DNA of 64,000 bases from Reyranella sp. (GCF_030651995.1 NZ_JAUSBN010000038.1:62001-126000); one strand, 5' to 3'. Counted from the first letter of the stretch, positions 45,678 to 55,049 are shown. Notes: generated from the sequence alone by a model not told the origin. Translations and numbers: made by a program.

Positions 45678-47119
45678 TGCTCGTGCGGATGGTCGGCCGG
45701 CGTTTCGTGCTTGCTGATGTCGCCGCCGTCATCGGCCCTCAGCTCCATGAAGACGATGGATGATGCGACCGTCATGACGCCCAGGATCAGAAAGGCCTGC
45801 TGAACGCCGTAGATCATCGCGCCGGCATGCGAGTGCATCTCGGCCGGGACGAACATCGCGGCGATCAGGGAAGCGCCGGCCACGCCGAAACTGATCGAAA
45901 GCTGCTGACCGGTGGAAGCGATCGTACTGGCGCCGCTCGTCTGCGGTCCGGAAACGTCGGCGTAAACCAGCGTGTTCATGCTGGTGTACTGCATCGACGT
46001 GAACAGGCCGAGCACGAAGGCCTGCACCACGATGCGCCAGATCGGGGTCTCCGCGCCCACCGTGGCAAAGGACATGATGAGCAGGCCGACGACGATCGTG
46101 TTGAAGACCAGCACGTTGCGATAGCCGAAGCGGGCCAGGATCGCCGGCATGAAGCTCTTGAGCCCGATCGAGGCAACGGCCTGCGGCAGGACCAGTAGGC
46201 CCGACTGGATCGGCGAGAAGCCGAGCCCGATCTGGTAGAGCAGGGGAAACAGGAACGGGATGCCGCCCAGGCCCAGCCGGGTGAAGAAGCCGCCGTTCAC
46301 GGCCGCCCGGAAGGTGCGAATCCGGAACAGGCCGAGATTGAGCAGGGGGAAGGCCGTCAGCATGGCGCGAACGCCATAGCCCGCGAGCATCACGGCCGAG
46401 ACAGCCAGAAGGACGACGATCTCCTCGCCTGAAAGGGTGTTGTCGCCGAACACCTCGAGGACATAGGACAGCAGGGCAATGCCGCCGCCGAACAGAACCA
46501 GCCCCAGCACGTCGAGCGGATGGGTCTTCTCCTCGCGATAGTCGGGCAGGTAGCGGCCGACGAAGTAGAGGCCGACGAGTCCCACCGGAATGTTGACGAA
46601 GAAGACGACGCTCCAGTGCAGCCAGTGGACGATCGCGCCGCCCGCCACGGGACCGATCATCGGGCCGATCAGGCTGGGAATGGCGACGAAACTCATGGCC
46701 CGGACCAGATCGGCCTTGCCGTAGGTGCGGGCGAGCGTCATGCGGCCCACCGGCATCATCATGGCGCCGCCCACGCCCTGGAGGACGCGGCAGGCCACCA
46801 GCATCTCGATGCTGGTCGAGACGCCGCACAGCAGCGATCCAAGGCAGAAGACGGCAATTGCCGCCACGAAGACCCGCCGCGTACCGAAGCGGTCGGCCAG
46901 CCATCCGCTCACCGGAATGAAGACCGCGAGGCTCAGCGTATAGCTCGCCAGCACCGACTTCACGTTGAGGGGCGTCACGTCCATCGCCAGGGCGATGGCC
47001 GGCACCGCGGTGTTCAGGATGGTCGTGTCGAGCGACTGCATGAAGAACGCCACGGCCACCAGCCAGGGCAGCAGGCGCTTGATTCTGTCGTCGGGGAGAG
47101 GGGGCGAAGGCGCGCTCAT
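45674..47119 (-). CDS. MFS drug-type efflux transporter, DHA2 family
   Basis: The 481-residue inner-membrane protein has about 14 hydrophobic segments. It has the DHA2 motif LDTTILNTAVPAIALAM near residues 29-45, motif A GWLADRFGTRRVF near 71-83, and motif C-like SLIGPMIGPVAGG near 149-161. It resembles the EmrB/MdtD branch. The C-terminal tail is His-rich (KHETPADHPHEH). The frame is open upstream, but the ATG at 47119 is the natural start. It is the only efflux pump of this type in the window. Confidence 0.92.
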   Translation of the reverse strand: MSAPSPPLPDDRIKRLLPWLVAVAFFMQSLDTTILNTAVPAIALAMDVTPLNVKSVLASYTLSLAVFIPVSGWLADRFGTRRVFVAAIAVFCLGSLLCGVSTSIEMLVACRVLQGVGGAMMMPVGRMTLARTYGKADLVRAMSFVAIPSLIGPMIGPVAGGAIVHWLHWSVVFFVNIPVGLVGLYFVGRYLPDYREEKTHPLDVLGLVLFGGGIALLSYVLEVFGDNTLSGEEIVVLLAVSAVMLAGYGVRAMLTAFPLLNLGLFRIRTFRAAVNGGFFTRLGLGGIPFLFPLLYQIGLGFSPIQSGLLVLPQAVASIGLKSFMPAILARFGYRNVLVFNTIVVGLLIMSFATVGAETPIWRIVVQAFVLGLFTSMQYTSMNTLVYADVSGPQTSGASTIASTGQQLSISFGVAGASLIAAMFVPAEMHSHAGAMIYGVQQAFLILGVMTVASSIVFMELRADDGGDISKHETPADHPHEH

Positions 47120-47200
47120 GTCGAATTCATCCGCAGTCTGGCCCCGGACCGGTGGCGGACGCAATGCACCGCTTCGTATAGGTTCCGGCAGGAGGTCAGC

Positions 47201-47596
47201 ATGTACCGGAACTTCGTTTCAGTAATCGTTCTCCTGTGGGCGGCGGGCGCGGAGGCGCAGCCGCAACTCGCGAACCCGGCCTCGGTCAATTGCACGCAGC
47301 AGGGCGGGACCCTGACGCTCGAGCGGCGGCCCGATGGCGGCCAGTTCGGGGTCTGCACCTTCACGGACAATTACCAGTGCGAGGAGTGGGCGCTGTTTCG
47401 AGGAGAGTGTCCCAAGACCGGCCTGCGCGTGACCGGCTTCGCTACCCCGGCGGGGCGTTACTGCGCCATCACCGGCGGTCGCTATTCGGTCGTGTCGGCA
47501 CCCGGCGCAATCCCGGAGCTGGGCACCTGCACGCTTCCGAATGGCAACTCTTGCGCCGCCGATGCCTACTATGCCGGGACCTGTCCGGGGCGGTAG
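47201..47596 (+). CDS. Secreted protein with two DUF333 modules
   Basis: The 131-residue protein has a signal peptide (FVSVIVLLWAAGAEA, cleavage near residue 19) and two tandem DUF333 units. The first has NPASVNCTQQGG, then C-T-F and YQCEEWALFRGECP; the second has ATPAGRYCAITGG, then CTLPNGNSCAADAYYAGTCP. Each unit carries four cysteines, implying disulfide bonds in the periplasm. The start has a GGAGG ribosome site. DUF333 proteins are often called putative hemolysins, but this is not established. Confidence 0.85.
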   Translation: MYRNFVSVIVLLWAAGAEAQPQLANPASVNCTQQGGTLTLERRPDGGQFGVCTFTDNYQCEEWALFRGECPKTGLRVTGFATPAGRYCAITGGRYSVVSAPGAIPELGTCTLPNGNSCAADAYYAGTCPGR

Positions 47597-47613
47597 GCCG
47601 GGAGAACGTCATC

Positions 47614-48207
47614 ATGCGTATCCAGGTCATTCACTGCCATCCGCTTGAAGACAGCTTCAACCACGCGCTTTTCCGCATAATCGTGGAGACGTTGCGGAAC
47701 AACGGCCACGACGTGGTGGCAACCGATCTCTATCGCGAGGGCTTCCAGCCCGCGATGACCGAAGCCGAGCGCCGGACCTACACGGGAAACGGCTACGACG
47801 ACTCGGCCGTCGCCCGGTACGTCGAGACACTGACCAGCGTCGACGGCGTCGTCTTCTGCTTTCCCCACTGGTGGTTTTCGATGCCGGCCATGCTGAAAGG
47901 CTATGTCGATCGTGTCTGGGGGCCGGGCACGGCCTTCGTCTACGACTCCACGGGCAGCCACCTCGAGCCGAACCTCCACAACATCAGGCTGCTGGGGGTC
48001 GTAACCACCTTCGGTACGCCATGGTGGGTCGTCCGGCTCTACGCCGGCGATCCGGGGCGAAAGGTCTTCAGGCGTGGGCTTCAGCCGATGTGTGCCAGGC
48101 GCGTGTCGACCTTCTGGCTGGCCCACTACGACATGGACCATTCGAGCCAGAGGTCGCGCGAACGCTACCTGGAAAGAGTGAAGGCGCGGCTCGCGGCGAT
48201 CCGTTAA
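47614..48207 (+). CDS. Flavodoxin-fold NAD(P)H quinone oxidoreductase-like protein
   Basis: The 197-residue protein starts MRIQVIHCHPLEDSFNHAL, the FMN-binding start of the Flavodoxin_2 (NQO1/MdaB/KefF) family, and has FCFPHWWFSMPAMLKGYVDR near residues 83-102. It would carry FMN or FAD and reduce quinones or related compounds with NAD(P)H in the cytoplasm. It begins 17 bases after the DUF333 gene with GGGAG in the gap. Confidence 0.9.
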   Translation: MRIQVIHCHPLEDSFNHALFRIIVETLRNNGHDVVATDLYREGFQPAMTEAERRTYTGNGYDDSAVARYVETLTSVDGVVFCFPHWWFSMPAMLKGYVDRVWGPGTAFVYDSTGSHLEPNLHNIRLLGVVTTFGTPWWVVRLYAGDPGRKVFRRGLQPMCARRVSTFWLAHYDMDHSSQRSRERYLERVKARLAAIR

Positions 48208-48229
48208 GCCGCGCCGTCGCCAGCCAAAG

Positions 48230-48409
48230 CTAGCGAGTGGGCGTCGTATAGGTCGTGGTTGTCGTCGTCGGGGTATAGGGATCGGACGAGACGGTCGTTG
48301 TGCGCTGGGTCGTCGTCGAGGCGGGAACCTCCACGACACGTTCGGTGCGGACCGAGCAGCCCGCGACGACGGTGCCGACAAGCGTTGCGAGAACGATAGA
48401 CTTGATCAT
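48230..48409 (-). CDS. Small lipoprotein with a Thr-rich tail
   Basis: The 59-residue protein has a type II signal sequence, MIKSIVLATLVGTVVAGC, with a lipobox ending at Cys18, followed by a short charged part and a Thr/Val/Pro-rich tail (TTTTTTYTTPTR). A good AAAGGAG ribosome site precedes the ATG at 48409. It would be anchored in the envelope; the function is unknown. Longer frames from upstream have no ribosome site. Confidence 0.75.
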   Translation of the reverse strand: MIKSIVLATLVGTVVAGCSVRTERVVEVPASTTTQRTTTVSSDPYTPTTTTTTYTTPTR

Positions 48410-48538
48410 GGCGGCTCCTTTGCCTGCAGTAGATGCCCCGCAACGGGAGCGGTGAGAAACGGTTGCGTCCGAGGCACCTGGGCCGCTGTGCGGGGGCGAT
48501 GCGTTGCAGTCGGGCCACACTCGCCGCTAGGGTGGGGC

Positions 48539-50149
48539 ATGTCTTCCGATCAGCTCCCCGATTTCGACGCCATCATCATCGGCGCCGGCATGTCCGGCCT
48601 CTTCCAGCTCTACCGGCTTCGCGAGCTCGGCCTGAAAGTCCGAGTGTTCGAGTCTGGAACGGGTGTCGGCGGCACCTGGTACTGGAACCGGTATCCGGGG
48701 GCGCGCTTCGACTCGGAGAGCTATTCCTACGGTTACTCCTTTTCCCAGGAACTTCTGGACGAGTGGGACTGGACCGAGCATTTCTCGCCCCAGCCCGAGA
48801 CGCTGCGCTATCTCAACCATGTCGCCGACAGGTTCGATCTGCGCCGCGACATCCAGTTCCGCAGCAAGGTTGTGTCTGCCCACTGGCACGAGGAAAGCCG
48901 GAATTGGCACGTCACGCTGGAGGATGGCGGCCAGCACACCGCGCGCTTCCTGATCACCGCGATCGGGCCGCTGTCGGCCTTCACGATGCCGCGGATCGAG
49001 GGCGTTGACTCGTTCAAGGGCCAGAGCTGCCATACCGCCCGTTGGCCGCACGAGCCGGTGAGTTTCGAGGGCAAGCGCGTGGCGGTGATCGGCACGGGCG
49101 CGACCGGGGTGCAGACCATCCAGGAAGTCGCGAAGACCGCGAAGCACCTGACTGTATTCCAGCGCACGCCCAACTGGTGCGCACCGCTGCACAACGGCAG
49201 GATCGATGCCGCCGAGATGGCGCGCATCCGCGCCGACTATCCCGAGATCTTCCGGCGATGTCAGGAGACCTTCGCCTGCTTCCTGCACACCGCCGATCCG
49301 CGCGGCACCTTCGACGTGACGCCGGAGGAGCGCGAGGCTTTCTTCGAGAAGCTCTATGGCGAGCCGGGGTTCGGAATCTGGGTCGGTAATTTCAACGACA
49401 TCCTGACCAACAAGGATGCCAACGCGCTGATCTCCGATTTCGTCGCCCGCAAGATCAGGAGCCGGGTGAGGGACCCCAGGGTCGCTGAAAAGCTCATTCC
49501 GAAGAATCACGGCTTCGGCACCCGCCGGGTGCCGCTCGAGACCCGGTACTACGAAGTCTACAACCAGCCCAACGTCGAGCTGGTCGATCTCACCGAGACG
49601 CCGATCGAGAGGGTGACGCCGACCGGCATCCGCACCAGTGCGGGCGACCATGACTTCGACATGATCATCTATGCCACGGGGTTCGATGCTCTGACCGGCG
49701 CCTTCGACCGCATCGACATCCGCGGCGTGCACGGTGAGACGCTGAAGGACAAGTGGGCGGAGGGCGCGGAGACCTTCGTCGGCATGTCGGTCGAGGGCTT
49801 TCCCAACATGCTGATGCTGCTCGGGCCGCACACGGCGCTGGGCAATATCCCGCGCAGCATCGAATACAATGTCGAATGGGTGACCGATCTGCTGCGCTTC
49901 ATGCGAGATCGCGGCCTGACCCGCATCGACGCTCGGCCCGACGGGGTGAAGGACTGGATGAAGACAGTCCGCGAGGCGTCCGTCGGCCTCCTGTCCAACG
50001 ACGTCAACTCGTGGTTCACCGGCGTGAATACGAATGTCGAGGGCAAGCAGACCCGGCGCATCTCGCGCTACAGCGGCAGCGCGCCCGCCTATCGCGCCCG
50101 CTGCGACGAGGTCGCCACGGACGGCTACGGGGAGATGGACCTGAGGTAG
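48539..50149 (+). CDS. Type I Baeyer-Villiger monooxygenase (FAD, NADPH)
   Basis: The 536-residue flavoenzyme has two Rossmann motifs (GAGMSG near residue 18, GTGATG near 186), the FAD-linked GVGGTWYWNRYPGARFDSES near 42-61, and the type I fingerprint F-x-G-x-x-x-H-x-x-x-W-P, seen as FKGQSCHTARWP near 159-170. Such enzymes turn ketones into esters or lactones. The ATG at 48539 is supported by GGGTGGGG just upstream. The closest named relatives are cyclohexanone- and phenylacetone-type monooxygenases; the substrate cannot be told. Confidence 0.92.
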   Translation: MSSDQLPDFDAIIIGAGMSGLFQLYRLRELGLKVRVFESGTGVGGTWYWNRYPGARFDSESYSYGYSFSQELLDEWDWTEHFSPQPETLRYLNHVADRFDLRRDIQFRSKVVSAHWHEESRNWHVTLEDGGQHTARFLITAIGPLSAFTMPRIEGVDSFKGQSCHTARWPHEPVSFEGKRVAVIGTGATGVQTIQEVAKTAKHLTVFQRTPNWCAPLHNGRIDAAEMARIRADYPEIFRRCQETFACFLHTADPRGTFDVTPEEREAFFEKLYGEPGFGIWVGNFNDILTNKDANALISDFVARKIRSRVRDPRVAEKLIPKNHGFGTRRVPLETRYYEVYNQPNVELVDLTETPIERVTPTGIRTSAGDHDFDMIIYATGFDALTGAFDRIDIRGVHGETLKDKWAEGAETFVGMSVEGFPNMLMLLGPHTALGNIPRSIEYNVEWVTDLLRFMRDRGLTRIDARPDGVKDWMKTVREASVGLLSNDVNSWFTGVNTNVEGKQTRRISRYSGSAPAYRARCDEVATDGYGEMDLR

Positions 50150-50368
50150 CTACCGGCGGAACCAGCCGGCAACAGTGGCCCTGACCCGGGGCGAGGTGAA
50201 CGGCAGCGCCAACCAGGCCAGGAGCAGGAACTCCATGTGCATGTCCGGGCGAAGGAACGGGATCATGCCGAGCCCGATGAGGGCCATCACGAGATGACGG
50301 TGCATCCGGCGCGCAGGCATCCATGGGGCAAGCGCCCGGTTCACCCGTTCCAGCTGTTCCTTGTCCAT
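50150..50368 (-). CDS. Small membrane protein of unknown function, 72 residues
   Basis: Starting at the ATG at 50368 (MDKEQLERVNRALAPWMPAR), the protein has an amphipathic N-terminus and two hydrophobic segments (HLVMALIGLGMIPFL, HMEFLLLAWLALPF), ending with a basic tail. A longer frame up to 50500 is open but less likely. It is tail-to-tail with the monooxygenase gene. No family is recognised. Confidence 0.6.
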   Translation of the reverse strand: MDKEQLERVNRALAPWMPARRMHRHLVMALIGLGMIPFLRPDMHMEFLLLAWLALPFTSPRVRATVAGWFRR

Positions 50369-50522
50369 GGCTGCCCACGAAGCCCGTTCCTCGAAGCGAG
50401 GGGAAATGTGACGAGCCACTCGCTTGATGGCAAGGCCGCACCACGGTGCAGAAGGGTCGCCTTGCCGTGCTCCGATCCGCTTCCTAGCCTCGCCGGACAA
50501 AGAAGAGGGAAGGGAACGTCGG

Positions 50523-51497
50523 ATGATGATGTCGAGACGCGCCGCAGGCGCGGCGATCCTGTCTGTTTTCGCTTCCGGTTTCGTTTCGTCGGCGGCACGG
50601 GCACAGGTCTATCCGTCCAAACCGATCCGCATCGTCGTTCCGACAGGAGCGGGCGGCATCACCGACATCGTCGCCCGCATCGTGGGCGCCCGCCTCTCCG
50701 AGCGGTTGGGGCAGCCGGTAATGATCGACAATCGGCCCGGGGCGAGCGGCATTATCGGTACCGAGGTGGCGGCCCGCGCGGCGCCGGACGGATACACGCT
50801 GCTCATGGTCTATCCCAGCCATCCGGTGAACCCGACGCTGAAGAAGCAGCTTCCGTACGACACGTTGCGCGACTTCACGGGCATCACGACGCTCACAACC
50901 GTGTCGCTGGTGCTGCTGGTGCCCCCATCGTTGCCCGTGAAGAACGTGCAGGAGCTGATCGCGCTGGCGAAGAAGGACCGCGTCACCTTCGCCTCGGTCG
51001 GCGCCGGCAGCCTGGCGCATCTCGGTGCTGAGCTGTTCCGTTCAAGGACCGGCATCGAGCTGACGCAGGTCCCCTATCGCAGTGCGCCGGCCGCCCAGCA
51101 GGCGCTGATGAGTGGGGAAGTGATGGTGTTCTTCGATACGCCCATCACCGCCGTGCCGCTGGTCAGGGACGGCCGCCTTCGCGCCCTGGGCGTCAGCACG
51201 CTCACCAGGTCGCCGCTTTTGCCCGACGTCCCGACCATCGCGGAAGCCGGCGTGCCGGGCTACGAGGTGCTGGGTTGGAATGGCATCCTGGTGCCGTCCG
51301 CGACGCCGATGCCGGTCGTGCAGAAGCTGAACACCGAACTTCGCGCCGTTCTTGCCGAGCCGGACATACGCGCCAAGCTCGAGCAGCAGGGCGCTCAGCC
51401 CGCGCCGATGGAGCAGGCGGACTTCGCCCGGTTGATCCGCGACGACGTCAACAAATGGGGCGAGCTGATCCGCGCCGCCGGCATCCAGCCCGAATAG
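50523..51497 (+). CDS. Bug/TctC-type periplasmic binding protein (tripartite tricarboxylate transporter family)
   Basis: The 324-residue protein has a signal peptide (RRAAGAAILSVFASGFVSSA, cleavage near residue 28) and the TctC pattern: YPSKPIRIVVPTGAGGITDI near the start, NRPGASGIIGTEVAARAAPD, and GWNGILVPSATP late. The ATG at 50523 (further ATGs follow at 50526 and 50529) has AGGGAAGGGAA upstream. No TctA or TctB membrane partner is in the window, so it is an orphan binding protein of the kind that is highly multiplied in Bordetella-like genomes. The likely ligand is a carboxylate. Confidence 0.92.
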   Translation: MMMSRRAAGAAILSVFASGFVSSAARAQVYPSKPIRIVVPTGAGGITDIVARIVGARLSERLGQPVMIDNRPGASGIIGTEVAARAAPDGYTLLMVYPSHPVNPTLKKQLPYDTLRDFTGITTLTTVSLVLLVPPSLPVKNVQELIALAKKDRVTFASVGAGSLAHLGAELFRSRTGIELTQVPYRSAPAAQQALMSGEVMVFFDTPITAVPLVRDGRLRALGVSTLTRSPLLPDVPTIAEAGVPGYEVLGWNGILVPSATPMPVVQKLNTELRAVLAEPDIRAKLEQQGAQPAPMEQADFARLIRDDVNKWGELIRAAGIQPE

Positions 51498-51506
51498 GAG
51501 CGATCC

Positions 51507-52319
51507 ATGCCGCAAGCGAGGATCACGCCTGATCTCGACATGCACTATCGCGACGAGTGCTTCGCTGATTCCTGGTCGGAGCCCCAGGCCATGCTGCTGC
51601 TGCACGGCAACGCCGAGAGCAGCGAGGCGTGGAACGCCTTGATGCCGGCGCTGGGCCGCCACTTCCGCGTGATTCGGCCCGACATGCGCGGATTCGGACG
51701 GTCGACGTCCATGGCGCTCGAGTATGAATGGTCGGTGGACAGGCTGATCAACGACTTCATCGCCCTGGCGGATTCGCTGGGGCTTGCCTCTTTCCATGTC
51801 GGCGCGGCCAAGGTGGCCTGTCCGCTGGCGATGCGTCTGGCCGCCCGCCATCCCGGCAGGGTGCGCTCGCTGGCGGTTCTGGGCGGTATCGTCTCAGGCG
51901 AGGTCTCCGTCGGCGCACGTGCGGCCGCGTGGCTCGATCATATCGAGAAGAACGGCGTGGAGAGCTGGGCGCGCTGGACCATGCCGGGGCGACTCGGCAG
52001 CAGATGCGACCCGGCGATGATGGAGGGCTGGGCCAAGCTGATGGGCAGGACGCCGCTTTCGACTCAGCTTGGCTTCATCCGCTCCGTGCCCGGCATCGAC
52101 GTGTGCGCCGACCTGCCGTCCATCACCTGTCCGACGCTCGTGGTGACAACTGACGGCAGCGGGCTCGGGTCGGTCGAAGCGGTTCGCGAATGGCAGCAGA
52201 TGATCCCGAAATCGGAGTTCATGGTGGTGCCGGGTGATTCCTATCACGTCGCGGCGACGCATCCCGACCTCTGTGCCCGAGCGATGCTCGATTTCATCGA
52301 ACGGCGGTTGTCCGCTTGA
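51507..52319 (+). CDS. Alpha/beta-hydrolase fold protein without the usual nucleophile
   Basis: The 270-residue protein has the fold markers LLLHGNAESSEAW (oxyanion HG) near residues 30-42 and RPDMRGFGRS near 57-66, and a late SYHVAATHPDLC that could supply the catalytic His. At the nucleophile elbow, where G-x-S-x-G is expected, it reads G99-A-A-K-V103, so the serine is Ala101. It therefore cannot use the standard Ser mechanism. It starts nine bases after the Bug gene with AGGAGCG as ribosome site. It may be a non-catalytic or altered-activity homologue. Confidence 0.85.
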   Translation: MPQARITPDLDMHYRDECFADSWSEPQAMLLLHGNAESSEAWNALMPALGRHFRVIRPDMRGFGRSTSMALEYEWSVDRLINDFIALADSLGLASFHVGAAKVACPLAMRLAARHPGRVRSLAVLGGIVSGEVSVGARAAAWLDHIEKNGVESWARWTMPGRLGSRCDPAMMEGWAKLMGRTPLSTQLGFIRSVPGIDVCADLPSITCPTLVVTTDGSGLGSVEAVREWQQMIPKSEFMVVPGDSYHVAATHPDLCARAMLDFIERRLSA

Positions 52320-52376
52320 TCTCCAGAACAGGCGTCGCGGTTCGAAATCTTACGGAAAGTGGTGTAGGAAGGGGCT

Positions 52377-54668
52377 ATGCCGCCTGTGCGGGCATTGGCT
52401 TACGGAAGGATATGGATCGTGAACGCTCTTCGCACGCTTGCTTTGGCGTTGACGCTTGCCCTGGGGATGGGCGTTCCGGCACAGGCGCAGACGCCGGCCT
52501 CTCCGCCCGCCGGGCTTTCGCAGCAGCAATTCGACTCGTTGGTCGATGCGATCAGCAATTCGGTTTCCGAGAAGCTGAAGGCTGAAGGCGCGCCTGCGCC
52601 GGCCGCCGCGCCTGCTCCGGCCCCCGCCGCATCCGAATCCAAGTCGAAGTCCAAGGCGCCGCCGCCGCCCAAGATCGTGCGGGTCGAAACGAAAACGGGC
52701 CCCGATCCGTTTGCCGCTTTCATCGATGGCACAGTGAAGGTCGTCAACGCCCTTCCCACGCTCGGTACCGAACTCGCGCGCATTGCAAGCCTTCTCGACC
52801 AGCAGGCGGCGGGCGGACGGGGCGCGTCGACCTTCCTGCTGCTTCTCTGCGTCGTGGGCGTGGTCGCCGTCGCAGCCGAAGCCATGCTGCGCCTCCTGCT
52901 CCACCGGTTCAGGCTGAGGCTGGCGGCGAATGCCGGGCCCGAACTCGGCGTGCGGTCGATCGCCTACCTCGCGGGTCTTGCGATTCTGGATGGGCTGGGT
53001 GTGCTTGCCGTCTGGCTGATCTGCAATGCGGCGACGGGCCTCTGGTTCACCGGCACCACGGGGCAGGACAGGCTGGCCGCAGCCGTGCTGGCCGGCATCT
53101 TCTCCTGGCGGCTCTATATGCTGCTGGTCCGCGTCGTCCTGCAGCCCGAACTGGCGAGCGCGCGTCTCTGTGCGGTCGACGATCGGGAGGCGAAGGTCAT
53201 GTACCTGCGGATCGCCGTGGTGATGCTGGTCATCGTCCTCATGCGCATCCTGGGTCAGATCCTGGTCGCCATTCGCACGCCGGCGGATGCCATCGCGGCC
53301 TTCCAGGTCGTGGGCGGCTTCCTCTATCTTGCGACGTTCCTGTGGCTGGCCTACCGGTCGCGTGTCGCCGCGCAGCAATGGTTCGGCGGGTTGGGAGAGC
53401 TTGCGCCGGTGATCGGCGGCCTGGGCCGCCGGTGGATTCCCATTGCACCCCTGTTCTTCATCGCCCTGGGCGTGACGCTCATCTACGGGGCCGTCTCCGG
53501 GTCCGTGCATGTCGGTTCGGCGATGGTTCTGACGCTGAACCTGGTCGTTGGCGTACTGATCTTCGAGACGCTGATGCAGGCCTTCGTCCGCCGCCTCGAT
53601 TCCCAGCTTGCCGGCCGGACGCCGGCCAGTTCGACGCCGAAGCTGCCCGACGTCGTGGCGCGCTGCATCCGTGTTGCCGTTCTCATCGCCGTCGCGGTGA
53701 TGGTCGCCGAAAGCTGGGTCGTGAACGTGCTCGGCCTGGTGAACGTCAGCGAATGGGAGCAGCTCACGAGTTCCTCGCGCACGGCCGGTGCCACGCTGTT
53801 CGTGGCCTTCGTCGCGTGGGAGCTCTTCAAGTACATGACCGACCCCTATATGGGGCCGAAGACCAAGGATGCCGCGCAGGCGATCGCCGATGGGGATGCG
53901 GCTGCCGGGCCGGCCTCACGAATCAGTACCATGATGCCGCTGATGCGGCGCACCGCAGCCGTGCTGATCATTCTCGTCGCCGTGATGGTCGCGCTGCAGG
54001 ATTTCGGCATCAATATCACCCCATTGATCGCCGGCGCCTCGGTGTTCGGCATTGCGATCTCGTTCGGCAGCCAGACTCTGGTGAAGGATATCGTGTCGGG
54101 CCTGTTTTACCTGTCCGACGATGCATTCCGGGTCGGCGAGTACATCGACTGCGGCAAGGCCAAGGGCACGGTCGAGGGCTTTACCCTGCGCTCGATCAAG
54201 CTGCGGCACCAGAACGGCCAGGTGCACACGATCCCGTTCGGCCAGCTCGGCCAGATCACCAACTTCAGCCGCGACTGGATCACGACGAAGTTCAACCTGC
54301 GCTTTGCCCGCGACACGGACATCGAGAAGTTGCGCAAGGCGTCGAAGAAGATCGGCGCCGACATGATGGAGATGCCGGCCCTGGCCAGCCAGATCCTGGC
54401 GCCCTTCAAGATGCAGGGTGTCGCGGACATTACGGGCAATGCCATCCTGGTGCGGTTCAAGTTCACGGCCCGGCCGGGCAATCCGGCGGCGATCCAGCGT
54501 GAGGCCATGAAGCGCATGTTCAGCACCTTTCCGGCGCTCGGTTTCGAGTTCGCGAAGGATGGCGCCAATGTCGTGGTGCACACCGGCTCGGCGTCCAACG
54601 ACCCGGGAGGGGAGGGGCTGCCTCCGGTACCGGCGCCTGCGAATGTGCCGGCTGCGGCGGCTGGCTGA
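52377..54668 (+). CDS. Large MscS-type mechanosensitive ion channel
   Basis: The protein (763 residues from the ATG at 52377) has a signal peptide (LALALTLALGMGVPAQAQ) and an Ala/Pro/Lys-rich periplasmic stretch. About ten hydrophobic helices come before the MscS pore domain (LIAGASVFGIAISFGSQTLV near residues 555-574, then DIVSGLFYLSDDAFRVGEYI). A cytoplasmic beta and C-terminal domain includes QNGQVHTIPFGQLGQITNFS. A GTG at 52419 has a better-placed GGAAGGA (52404-52410) and would remove 14 residues; both starts keep the signal peptide. It probably protects against osmotic downshock. Confidence 0.92.
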   Translation: MPPVRALAYGRIWIVNALRTLALALTLALGMGVPAQAQTPASPPAGLSQQQFDSLVDAISNSVSEKLKAEGAPAPAAAPAPAPAASESKSKSKAPPPPKIVRVETKTGPDPFAAFIDGTVKVVNALPTLGTELARIASLLDQQAAGGRGASTFLLLLCVVGVVAVAAEAMLRLLLHRFRLRLAANAGPELGVRSIAYLAGLAILDGLGVLAVWLICNAATGLWFTGTTGQDRLAAAVLAGIFSWRLYMLLVRVVLQPELASARLCAVDDREAKVMYLRIAVVMLVIVLMRILGQILVAIRTPADAIAAFQVVGGFLYLATFLWLAYRSRVAAQQWFGGLGELAPVIGGLGRRWIPIAPLFFIALGVTLIYGAVSGSVHVGSAMVLTLNLVVGVLIFETLMQAFVRRLDSQLAGRTPASSTPKLPDVVARCIRVAVLIAVAVMVAESWVVNVLGLVNVSEWEQLTSSSRTAGATLFVAFVAWELFKYMTDPYMGPKTKDAAQAIADGDAAAGPASRISTMMPLMRRTAAVLIILVAVMVALQDFGINITPLIAGASVFGIAISFGSQTLVKDIVSGLFYLSDDAFRVGEYIDCGKAKGTVEGFTLRSIKLRHQNGQVHTIPFGQLGQITNFSRDWITTKFNLRFARDTDIEKLRKASKKIGADMMEMPALASQILAPFKMQGVADITGNAILVRFKFTARPGNPAAIQREAMKRMFSTFPALGFEFAKDGANVVVHTGSASNDPGGEGLPPVPAPANVPAAAAG

Positions 54669-54770
54669 CACGGTCGATTAATCCGCCGTCGCTCCTGACA
54701 ATCCCGAGCCGTCGCCCCATATGAGAATGGGCGGCTGCGCAGCGTCCCGCGAGGTCTTGCGCCAAGGGGG

Positions 54771-55049
54771 ATGATGTCCACGCGCACGACGCTCACGTCC
54801 GTAACGTTCACCTGTCCGTTCACCCTCTCCGCGGTGGATGGGGTGCAGCCCGCCGGCACCTATCGTGTCGTTACCGAGGAGCAGCCCCTGGAGGGTCTGA
54901 GCTTCGGGGCCTATCTGCGAACGGCGACGATGCTCCACCTTCCGGCGACCCCGGCGCCCGGCCAGACCCGCCAGGTCGTGCCTGTCGACCCTGACGAACT
55001 CTCCGCCTTGCTGGCTGCCGACAAGGATCAGGCCGACTTGGGAGTGTAA
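54771..55049 (+). CDS. Hypothetical protein, 92 residues
   Basis: A soluble protein beginning MMSTRTTLTSVTFTCPFTLS after a GGGGG-rich ribosome site; ATGs at 54771 and 54774 are both possible. It contains GVQPAGTYRVVTEEQPLEGL and no motif I recognise, signal peptide or helix. Good codon usage and the ribosome site argue that it is real. It lies between the MscS gene and the UPF0114 gene on the same strand. Confidence 0.6.
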   Translation: MMSTRTTLTSVTFTCPFTLSAVDGVQPAGTYRVVTEEQPLEGLSFGAYLRTATMLHLPATPAPGQTRQVVPVDPDELSALLAADKDQADLGV

